This document shows, piece by piece, positions 1 to 8,777 of a stretch of 10,620 nt of DNA; position 1 is the stretch's first letter; each line of letters opens with the position of its first letter. The translations under genes and the position numbers were made by a program. Below the pieces are notes generated by a model. It searched no databases, was not told where the DNA came from, and saw only the letters and a list, made by a program, of their open reading frames with translations. Source of the stretch: WLMZ01 sp031410915 (GTDB lineage: Bacteria; Actinomycetota; Acidimicrobiia; Acidimicrobiales; Ilumatobacteraceae); NCBI GenBank assembly GCA_031410915.1, contig JANNZY010000042.1:1-10620 (forward strand). Direction: 5' to 3'.

Positions 1-1545
1 CGGGTGCTCCTTGATGACGTCTTCGAGGACGTCCCACACCTGCGGCCGGCGGCGCTCGACCATGCGCTTCGCGCTCTTGATGTTCTGCGCCAACTCGAGG
101 TCGACGAGACGCTTCATCACGAACGGCTTGAACAGCTCGAGTGCCATCAACTTGGGCAGGCCGCACTGGTGCAGCTTCAGCGTCGGGCCGGCCACGATCA
201 CCGAACGGCCGGAGTAGTCGACGCGCTTGCCGAGCAGGTTCTGACGGAAACGGCCCTGCTTGCCCTTCAGCATGTCGGACAGCGACTTCAGCGGACGGTT
301 GCCCGGACCGGTGACCGGCCGGCCACGACGGCCGTTGTCGAACAACGCGTCGACGGCTTCCTGCAGCATGCGCTTCTCGTTGTTGACGATGATCTCCGGC
401 GCGCCCAGGTCGAGCAAGCGCTTGAGACGGTTGTTGCGGTTGATCACGCGGCGGTACAGGTCATTGAGGTCCGAGGTCGCGAAGCGGCCACCGTCGAGCT
501 GCACCATCGGGCGCAGTTCCGGTGGGATCACCGGCACCACGTCGAGGATCATCGCCTTGGGGTCGTTGATCCGGTTGCCGCGATCGTCGCGCTTGTTGAA
601 CGACGTCACGATCTTCAGCCGCTTGATCGCCTTCTGGCGGCGCTGCGCGCTGAGCGGCTTGCGGGTCGCGTCGGTCGGCTCGATGGCCTCACGCAGACGC
701 TGCTCCTCGACATCGAAATCGATACGGTCGATGAGCGCCTTGATGCTGTCCGCGCCGGTGCCACCCTCGAAGTAGTCGCCGTAGCGATCGCGCAGCTCGC
801 GCCACAGCATCTCGTCGTCGATGATCTTGCGGCTGTGGATGTCCTTGAACTCGTCCCACGTCCGGGCGAGCAGGTCGAGCTCGGCCTCGTAGCGCTCGCG
901 CAGGCTGGCGATCTCCTTTTCGGCGGCCTTCAGACGAGCCTTGACATCGCTGTCCTTCGCGCCCTCGGCCTCGAGCTTGGCCGACTCTTCCTCGATCTCT
1001 TTGTAACGGCGATCGACGGCGACTTCCATCTCCTTGCGGATCGCGTCGCGCTCTTCGAGGTACTCGTTCTCGAGATTGCCACGGTCCTCGTGGCGCTTGT
1101 CGATGTCGACCCACGTGACGAGGTTGGCCGCGAAGTAGATGACCTTCTCGAGCTGCTTGGCCTTCAGTTCTTCCTTGGTCTCCACGCCGGCGAGCAGATA
1201 GGCCAGCCAGCTGCGCGTGCCGCGCAGGTACCAGATGTGCACGACGGGCGCGGCGAGCTCGATGTGGCCCATCCGCTCACGACGCACCTTGCTGCGCGTC
1301 ACTTCCACGCCGCAACGCTCGCAGATGATGCCCTTGAAGCGCACCCGCTTGTACTTGCCGCAGTAGCACTCCCAGTCGCGGGTGGGCCCGAAGATCTTCT
1401 CGCAGAACAGGCCGTCCTTTTCGGGACGGAGTGTGCGGTAGTTGATCGTCTCCGGCTTCTTCACCTCACCGTGCGACCACTGCGTGATCTGGCTAGCCGT
1501 CGCCAACCCGATCTTCAACTGGTCGAACATGTTCACATCAAGCAT
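1..1545 (-). CDS. rpoC: RNA polymerase beta' subunit, N-terminal part (runs off left edge)
   Basis: Encodes the first 515 residues of the largest catalytic subunit of bacterial RNA polymerase; the reading frame is open to the window edge. The protein starts MLDVNMFDQLKIGLATA, matching the actinobacterial RpoC start. The N-terminal zinc-binding domain is intact: C60, C62, C75 and C78 within WECYCGKYKRV and IICERCGVEVT. RPEKDGLFCEKIFGP (40-54) is the conserved stretch just before the zinc domain. The visible part ends in the conserved region before the NADFDGD catalytic Mg motif, which must lie just outside the window. A coiled-coil-like, Glu/Lys/Arg-rich segment (about residues 145-215) agrees with the actinobacterial family. 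The ATG is preceded by GAGGAG (1552-1557) with a 6-nt gap. It lies 119 bp downstream of rpoB on the same strand, as expected for an rpoBC unit. Identification is certain; the C-terminal part is not visible. Confidence 0.98.
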   Translation of the reverse strand, partial: MLDVNMFDQLKIGLATASQITQWSHGEVKKPETINYRTLRPEKDGLFCEKIFGPTRDWECYCGKYKRVRFKGIICERCGVEVTRSKVRRERMGHIELAAPVVHIWYLRGTRSWLAYLLAGVETKEELKAKQLEKVIYFAANLVTWVDIDKRHEDRGNLENEYLEERDAIRKEMEVAVDRRYKEIEEESAKLEAEGAKDSDVKARLKAAEKEIASLRERYEAELDLLARTWDEFKDIHSRKIIDDEMLWRELRDRYGDYFEGGTGADSIKALIDRIDFDVEEQRLREAIEPTDATRKPLSAQRRQKAIKRLKIVTSFNKRDDRGNRINDPKAMILDVVPVIPPELRPMVQLDGGRFATSDLNDLYRRVINRNNRLKRLLDLGAPEIIVNNEKRMLQEAVDALFDNGRRGRPVTGPGNRPLKSLSDMLKGKQGRFRQNLLGKRVDYSGRSVIVAGPTLKLHQCGLPKLMALELFKPFVMKRLVDLELAQNIKSAKRMVERRRPQVWDVLEDVIKEHP

Positions 1546-1664
1546 CTCTCGCTCCTCGTTCCTCGTCGCTCTCGGGCGACACCCCCGAGTGCCCCCGGGA
1601 CTGTCTCGGCCGCACCGCGACCGTCAATTCGTTGTTGTGGTTCCGCTCGGGCAAGCCCGAGCGG
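1546..1664 (-). promoter_or_regulatory. rpoB-rpoC spacer with hairpin flush against the rpoB stop
   Basis: This 119-bp gap holds a perfect 9-bp stem with a 4-nt loop (1643-1651 pairing with 1656-1664). Its first base directly follows the rpoB TGA on the transcribed strand. No T-run follows on that strand, so it is not a classical intrinsic terminator. It could be a partial attenuator, an RNA-processing or mRNA-stabilising structure, or a pause site. A second, weaker 6-bp stem (1571-1576 with 1584-1589) lies closer to rpoC. The last part is purine-rich and contains the rpoC ribosome binding site. The stems are seen directly; any function is inference. Confidence 0.6.
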
Positions 1665-5267
<3,603 letters not shown>

Positions 5268-5272
5268 TACAA

Positions 5273-5278
5273 CTCCTC
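5273..5278 (-). promoter_or_regulatory. Ribosome binding site of rpoB
   Basis: GAGGAG on the minus strand, 5 nt before the GTG at 5267. It fixes the start of RpoB at this GTG rather than at upstream in-frame codons, none of which has a comparable site. Confidence 0.8.
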
Positions 5279-5361
5279 GTGGGCAGACGGGGGACGCGTC
5301 GGGGCGCGACGAACAGAGCTGAATTCTGAGCAGCTGATGAACGAACGCACGGCAACAGACG

Positions 5362-5390
5362 ATCTTATCGTCGGGTACATGAAGCGTCAA
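5362..5390 (-). promoter_or_regulatory. Candidate housekeeping-sigma promoter of rpoBC (proximal)
   Basis: On the minus strand, TTGACG (5385-5390) is followed after exactly 17 bp by TAAGAT (5362-5367), a good -35/-10 pair for the main sigma factor. Transcription would start near 5355, giving a leader of about 90 nt before the rpoB GTG. The position makes sense because the opposite-strand hisA and a hairpin near its end separate rpoB from rplL, so rpoBC needs its own promoter. The motifs are seen directly; activity is inferred. Confidence 0.7.
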
Positions 5391-5435
5391 CGCTCAAACC
5401 CGACTGGGCGAGCGGCGACGTGAGTTGTCTGCGGA

Positions 5436-5464
5436 ACGGTAAGCCTTTCCGGCCAGAAGGTCAA
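5436..5464 (-). promoter_or_regulatory. Second candidate rpoB promoter (distal)
   Basis: On the minus strand, TTGACC (5459-5464) lies 17 bp from TACCGT (5436-5441), which fits the loose actinobacterial TAnnnT form of the -10 box. If used, it would add an upstream start about 75 nt before the proximal one. It is weaker evidence than the proximal promoter because the -10 is less conserved. Confidence 0.4.
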
Positions 5465-5509
5465 GCACTCTTGCCCAATTCTCGACGAACCCGCTGGTCA
5501 GCGAGTCGC

Positions 5510-5515
5510 TACCGT
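5510..5515 (+). promoter_or_regulatory. Possible -10 box for a leaderless hisA transcript
   Basis: TACCGT ends 6 bp before the hisA ATG at 5522, the spacing at which actinobacterial leaderless mRNAs start on the A of the start codon. There is no convincing -35 (GAACCC at the 17-bp position) and no strong Shine-Dalgarno before the ATG, only GAGAG very close to it. Both facts fit leaderless translation but do not prove it. Confidence 0.35.
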
Positions 5516-5521
5516 GAGAGC

Positions 5522-6328
5522 ATGTTTCGACCCTGCATCGATCTGCGCGGCGGAAACGTGGTTCAGATCGTCGGTGCCACCCTGGTCGACGGCGTCGAGC
5601 CGGACACGAACTTCGTCAGCGACCGGCCGAGCGGGTGGTTCGCGGCGCGCTATCGCGACGACGATCTCCACGGCGGGCACGTGATCATGCTCGGCCCGGG
5701 CAACGACCTCGCAGCCACCGAAGCCCTGGTCACGTGGCCGGGAGGGCTGCAGATCGGCGGCGGCATCACGATCGACAACGCGCAGGCCTGGCTCGACGCC
5801 GGTGCGTCGCATGTCATCGTCACCTCCTGGCTGTTCGTGGGTGGTGAGCTCTCCACCGAGCGGCTTCAACACCTGGTCGACACCGTCGGCCGCGATCGAC
5901 TGGTGATCGATCTGTCATGTCGCTGGCGCGACGGTGCCTACTGGGTGGTCACCGAGCGCTGGCAACGGTTCAGCGCGCTCCGCCTCGACGCGGACACGCT
6001 CGGTCCGCTGGCCGGCTCATGCGCCGAGTTCCTGGTCCACGGCGTCGACGTCGAGGGCACGTCTCAGGGCATCGACGTGCGGCTCGTCCGTCTCCTGGCC
6101 GAGCACTCCCCGATTCCCACCACCTATGCCGGCGGCGCACGCTCGATCGAGGATCTGCGCATCGTCCACGACGCCGGCGACGGCAGAGTGGACCTCACCA
6201 TCGGCTCTGCCCTCGACATCTTCGGTGGCGACGGTGTCGCCTACACCGACGCCGTCGCCTTCAACCGTGAACGCGAGAGAGCCCGCGGCAGTCGCCGCGG
6301 GCTCTCCGTCGATCCGGGTGCGGTCTGA
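5522..6328 (+). CDS. hisA: Eukaryotic-type (HIS6/HISN3-like) ProFAR isomerase
   Basis: Predicted 268-residue phosphoribosylformimino-5-aminoimidazole carboxamide ribotide isomerase, the fourth step of histidine biosynthesis (an Amadori rearrangement of ProFAR to PRFAR), cytosolic, with a (beta/alpha)8 fold. It follows the eukaryotic HIS6 pattern: FRPCIDLRGGNVVQIVG (2-18), GGHVIMLGPGND (51-62), LQIGGGI (76-82), GASHVIVTSWLF (94-105), DRLVIDLSCR (125-134), EFLVHGVDVEG (169-179), TYAGGARS (201-208) and GSALDIFGG (228-236). The likely catalytic acids are D7 and D130; the GGG and AGG turns bind phosphate. Bacterial HisA and PriA would read differently at nearly all of these blocks. The start is the ATG giving MFRPCID; an in-frame upstream start at 5420 adds only unrelated residues. 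The last 16 or so residues (from about 253) extend beyond the family and are encoded by a hairpin. The gene is alone on its strand, without other his genes. Product certain; eukaryotic-type assignment from remembered family sequences, very likely. Confidence 0.93.
   Translation: MFRPCIDLRGGNVVQIVGATLVDGVEPDTNFVSDRPSGWFAARYRDDDLHGGHVIMLGPGNDLAATEALVTWPGGLQIGGGITIDNAQAWLDAGASHVIVTSWLFVGGELSTERLQHLVDTVGRDRLVIDLSCRWRDGAYWVVTERWQRFSALRLDADTLGPLAGSCAEFLVHGVDVEGTSQGIDVRLVRLLAEHSPIPTTYAGGARSIEDLRIVHDAGDGRVDLTIGSALDIFGGDGVAYTDAVAFNRERERARGSRRGLSVDPGAV
6277..6306. terminator. 13-bp hairpin between convergent hisA and rplL, inside the hisA 3' end
   Basis: A perfect 13-bp GC-rich stem (6277-6289 with 6294-6306) with loop AGTC. 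It lies inside the last codons of hisA and 35 nt beyond the rplL stop on the other strand. Neither side has a clear T-run, so it resembles the U-less terminators common in actinobacteria and could act in both directions. It would end rplJL transcripts before they run antisense through hisA, and hisA transcripts before they enter rplL. Stem seen directly; termination inferred. Confidence 0.65.
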
Positions 6329-6340
6329 CGACCGCCGGGA

Positions 6341-6724
6341 TCACTTGATCTCGACGGAGGCACCGGCCTCGGTGAGTGCGGACTTGGCCTTCTCGGCATC
6401 GTCCTTGTTGGCCTTCTCGAGCACGGCCTTGGGGGCCGAGTCGACGAGATCCTTGGCCTCTTTCAGGCCCAGGCTGGTCAACTCGCGCACGACCTTGATG
6501 ACCTGGATCTTCTGCGCGCCGGCCTCGGTGAGGATGACGTCGAACTCGTCTTTCTCCTCTTCCACCGGCGCGGCCGCAGCGGCACCGCCGCCGGCAGCGG
6601 CGACAGCGACGGGGGCAGCGGCGGTGACGCCGAACTTCTCTTCGAATGCGTCGAGCAGTTCCTTGAGCTCGATCACGGTCAACGCGCTGATCGCGTCGAG
6701 GATTTCATCCTGCTTGGTTGCCAT
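6341..6724 (-). CDS. rplL: Ribosomal protein bL12 (L7/L12)
   Basis: Complete 127-residue stalk protein; multiple dimers bind L10 and recruit translational GTPases such as EF-Tu and EF-G. The N-terminal dimerisation and L10-binding helices (about 1-33, MATKQDEILDAISALTVIEL) are followed by an Ala/Gly/Pro hinge (about 34-54) and the C-terminal factor-binding domain (about 58-127), with IQVIKVVRELTSLGLKEAKD and the closing ASVEIK. The length is normal for the family. The ATG at 6724 has only a weak purine-rich stretch before it, although this protein is needed in about four copies per ribosome. It follows rplJ by 55 bp on the same strand and is surely cotranscribed with it. It is the last leftward gene before the hairpin shared with hisA. 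No oddities. Confidence 0.98.
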   Translation of the reverse strand: MATKQDEILDAISALTVIELKELLDAFEEKFGVTAAAPVAVAAAGGGAAAAAPVEEEKDEFDVILTEAGAQKIQVIKVVRELTSLGLKEAKDLVDSAPKAVLEKANKDDAEKAKSALTEAGASVEIK

Positions 6725-6779
6725 GTTCTGTGTCTTTCTCGAAAGTTTGGGAATCGTTGAATTGATGGGTGGAGGCGGC

Positions 6780-7307
6780 TCAGGCCGCTTCCTTCTGTTC
6801 GATGAGCGCCTTGAGGCCGTAGGCGAAGTTGCGAGGCAGTGCCTGCAGCAGACCGGCGGTCTTGACCAGCGGTGCCTGCAGCGCGCCTGCGAACTGGGCC
6901 AAGAGCACGTCGCGCGACGGCAAGTCGGCGAGTGCTTCGACGTCTTTGCCGGACAGCAGCACGTTGCCGAGCGAACCGCCCTTCAACACGAGCAGCGGAT
7001 TCGTGCGAGCGACGTCGCGCAGCGCCTTGGCGGCGGCGGCAACATCACCTGTCACGAACGTGATGCCGGTCGGGCCGACGAGCAACGAATCGAGGCCGGT
7101 GATGCCGGCATCGTTGGCCGCAAAGCGGGCGAGCGTATTCTTGTACACCTTGTACTCGGCACCAGCGGGGCGAAGCGTGCGGCGCAATGACGCCAAGGCT
7201 CCGACGCTGAGGCCGCGATACTCGGTGATGAAGGCCGCGTCGCTCGCTTCGAGCTTCTCGCGGATCTCCGTCACGACGGCGACTTTTTCCTGTCGTGGGT
7301 TTTCCAT
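6780..7307 (-). CDS. rplJ: Ribosomal protein uL10
   Basis: Complete 175-residue stalk base protein. It binds 23S rRNA near the L11 site and carries L7/L12 dimers on its C-terminal helix. The globular RNA-binding part includes FITEYRGLSVGALASLRRTL (27-46) and YKVYKNTLA (52-60). The C-terminal part ends in the helix FAYGLKALIEQKEAA. The start used is the ATG at 7305-7307, which lies 5 nt after AGGAGG (7313-7318). A GTG two codons upstream overlaps this ribosome binding site and is therefore unlikely. It is preceded by a 201-nt structured leader that probably mediates autoregulation by L10 or the L10-L12 complex, and is followed by rplL after 55 bp. Confidence 0.98.
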   Translation of the reverse strand: MENPRQEKVAVVTEIREKLEASDAAFITEYRGLSVGALASLRRTLRPAGAEYKVYKNTLARFAANDAGITGLDSLLVGPTGITFVTGDVAAAAKALRDVARTNPLLVLKGGSLGNVLLSGKDVEALADLPSRDVLLAQFAGALQAPLVKTAGLLQALPRNFAYGLKALIEQKEAA

Positions 7308-7508
7308 GTACACCTCCTCTCGATGTGTCGTGCGGGACGCTCGCTCTGCAGCGAACGCCGCCCAGCGACGACACCCGAGAGGGTGCAGACCTGAGTGGTG
7401 TTCACCTCGTCTGGCGGGCGGAACCCATTACCCACCTCCACTGGAGGTGGACCAGATGTCTTCGGCAAGCAACCGACTGGTTGTTGAGAACTCGCAGGAT
7501 ATCGGCGG
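7308..7508 (-). promoter_or_regulatory. Structured rplJ leader (probable L10-binding autoregulatory RNA)
   Basis: Read on the minus strand, this rplA-rplJ spacer folds into four stems in series. (1) 7477-7481 and 7473-7476 pair with 7451-7455 and 7462-7465, leaving a 6-nt bulge at 7456-7461. (2) A 19-nt palindrome spans 7432-7450. (3) 7409-7413 pairs with 7386-7390. (4) A long hairpin pairs 7376-7382 with 7316-7322 and 7368-7374 with 7325-7331, with an inner 8-bp stem (7338-7345 with 7350-7357, one G-U). The outer arm of stem 4 covers three bases of the rplJ Shine-Dalgarno AGGAGG (7313-7318). L10 leaders are known regulators of rplJL in other bacteria (Rfam has an L10 leader family). The pairing is seen here; membership of that family and L10 binding are inferred. 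Confidence 0.7.
7402..7428 (-). CDS. Possible 8-codon leader peptide in the rplJ leader
   Basis: An ATG at 7426-7428 opens an 8-residue frame, MGSARQTR, ending in TGA at 7402-7404. GGAGG (7435-7439 on the minus strand) stands 6 nt before the ATG, but it lies inside the 19-nt palindrome and would be hidden when that hairpin forms. The spacing is right for translation, yet such a short frame in GC-rich DNA can arise by chance, and the GGAGG may exist only as one arm of the stem. Low confidence. Confidence 0.2.
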   Translation of the reverse strand: MGSARQTR

Positions 7509-8216
7509 TCAGCCGCCAACCGGCAGCTCCGGGCGGAGCCGGGCTGTGTCGACCTTGACCCCGGGGCCCTGCGTCGATGAGATCGTGATCTTGCGCAGGT
7601 AGCGGCCCTTGGCGGCGGCCGGCTTGGCCCGCTGCAATTCATCGAGGACGGCACGGAAGTTGGCGTCGAGTGCCTCTGGGGTGAAGCTGACCTTGCCGAG
7701 CGGCACGTGGACGTTGCCGTAGCGGTCGGTGCGGTACTCCACCTTGCCACCCTTGAACTCCTCGACGGCGCGAGCGACGTCCTGGGTGACCGTGCCGGTC
7801 TTCGGGTTGGGCATCAGCCCACGCGGGCCGAGCACGCGGCCCAGGCGGCCGACGAGGGGCATCATGTCCGGCGTCGCAATCGCGATGTCGAAGTCCATGT
7901 TGCCCTTCTCGATCTCGGCGGCCAGGTCGTCGGCGCCGACGATCTCGGCGCCGGCGTCGCGAGCAGCCTGCGCGGCTTCGCCCGCCGCGAACACGGCGAC
8001 GCGGACATCCTTGCCGGTACCACTGGGCAGCGCTACGGTGCCGCGGACCATCTGGTCGGCCTTGCGCGGATCCACGCCGAGGCGCACCGCGAACTCGACC
8101 GTCTCGTCGAAACCGGCCGAAGCCAGCGACTTGACCAGGCTCAGCGCCTCGCTCGGCGTGAACAGTTGATCGCGGTCGAACTTCTTCGCCGCGTCGGCGT
8201 ACTTCTTCCCTGACAT
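7509..8216 (-). CDS. rplA: Ribosomal protein uL1
   Basis: Complete 235-residue L1, the protein of the mobile L1 stalk that helps release deacylated tRNA from the E site; in many bacteria it also represses its own operon. The family signature is plain at about 125-143 (RLGRVLGPRGLMPNPKTGT). Domain I is formed by the N- and C-terminal parts around an inserted domain II, roughly residues 65-160, which includes VAVFAAGEAAQAARDAGAE. The start is the ATG giving MSGKKYADAAKKF, preceded by GGGAG 5 nt upstream; the frame is open further upstream but the added residues are unrelated to L1. It lies 64 bp after rplK and is followed by the rplJ leader. Confidence 0.98.
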   Translation of the reverse strand: MSGKKYADAAKKFDRDQLFTPSEALSLVKSLASAGFDETVEFAVRLGVDPRKADQMVRGTVALPSGTGKDVRVAVFAAGEAAQAARDAGAEIVGADDLAAEIEKGNMDFDIAIATPDMMPLVGRLGRVLGPRGLMPNPKTGTVTQDVARAVEEFKGGKVEYRTDRYGNVHVPLGKVSFTPEALDANFRAVLDELQRAKPAAAKGRYLRKITISSTQGPGVKVDTARLRPELPVGG

Positions 8217-8280
8217 GATGTCTCCCTCAGTGATGCGCCGGCCGGGCGAGGTCGTCCCGGTCCAGGCGGTGTGGTTGAAC

Positions 8281-8706
8281 TCAGCTGACCTTGAGGCCCA
8301 TCGAACGAGCCGTGCCGCGCACTTGCTCCTTGGCGGCGTCGAGGTCGTAGGCATTCAGGTCGGGCATCTTGATCTTGGCGACTTCTTCGATGTCGGCCTC
8401 GGTGACACTGCCGACCGTGGTCTTGCCCGGCGTGGTGGAACCCTTGTCGAGGCCGGCCTTTTGGCGCAGCAGCACCGGCGTCGGCGGCGTCTTCAACACG
8501 AAGCTGAACGTGCGATCCTCGAACACGGTGATCTCGACCGGGATGATCGTGCCGACCTGGCTCTCGGTTGCGGCGTTGTACTGCTTGACGAAGTCCATGA
8601 TGCCGACCCCGTGCGGGCCGAGCGCGGTACCCACCGGGGGGGCCGGGGTGGCCTTGCCCGCGGGGATCTGGATCTTGATGATCGCGGCGACCTTCTTCTT
8701 TGCCAT
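8281..8706 (-). CDS. rplK: Ribosomal protein uL11
   Basis: Complete 141-residue L11, essentially the family's normal length. It binds the GTPase-associated centre of 23S rRNA at the stalk base. The N-terminal domain contains the proline-rich helix TPAPPVGTALGPHGVGIMDF (20-39), the region where thiopeptides bind in other bacteria. The C-terminal rRNA-binding domain includes LLRQKAGLDKGSTTPGK (79-95) and ends GTARSMGLKVS. In the first domain Thr27 and Pro31 stand where most L11 proteins have Pro and Gln. The start is the ATG giving MAKKKVAAI, preceded by GGAAAG; longer upstream frames are shadows of nusG. Placed between nusG (71 bp upstream) and rplA, the standard order. Confidence 0.98.
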   Translation of the reverse strand: MAKKKVAAIIKIQIPAGKATPAPPVGTALGPHGVGIMDFVKQYNAATESQVGTIIPVEITVFEDRTFSFVLKTPPTPVLLRQKAGLDKGSTTPGKTTVGSVTEADIEEVAKIKMPDLNAYDLDAAKEQVRGTARSMGLKVS

Positions 8707-8777
8707 TGCAGTACTTCTTTCCGGGGTTCGAGCGTTTCGACAGCGGCCGAAACGACCGGTCGATTCTAGGGGCGCGT
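8707..8777 (-). promoter_or_regulatory. nusG-rplK spacer with a small hairpin and a -10-like box
   Basis: On the minus strand, TAGAAT (8763-8768) matches a good -10 box shortly after the nusG stop, but there is no recognisable -35 at 16-18 bp, which would lie inside nusG. A 6-bp stem (8734-8739 with 8748-8753) follows. Together they could form a weak internal rplK promoter with a short leader, or simply be spacer. Function unproven. Confidence 0.3.

Noticed and set aside
1622..1627. TTGACG before rpoC as a separate rpoC promoter
   Set aside because: The -35 is good, but no acceptable -10 is found 16-18 bp downstream; the best is GACAGT.
5268..5390. N-terminal extension of RpoB by 41 residues from the ATG at 5390
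   Set aside because: That ATG lies inside the candidate promoter (-35 TTGACG covers 5385-5390), the added residues do not resemble RpoB, and the GTG at 5267 has a good ribosome binding site.
5420..5521. Upstream in-frame start of hisA
   Set aside because: The added 34 residues have no family resemblance, whereas the HisA core begins exactly at MFRPCID from 5522.
6560..6625. GC-rich near-repeat in rplL as a repeat element
   Set aside because: It codes for the normal Ala/Gly/Pro hinge of L7/L12 and is not a separate repeat.
7308..7313. GTG start two codons upstream for rplJ
   Set aside because: It overlaps the AGGAGG ribosome binding site; the ATG at 7307 has the proper 5-nt spacing.
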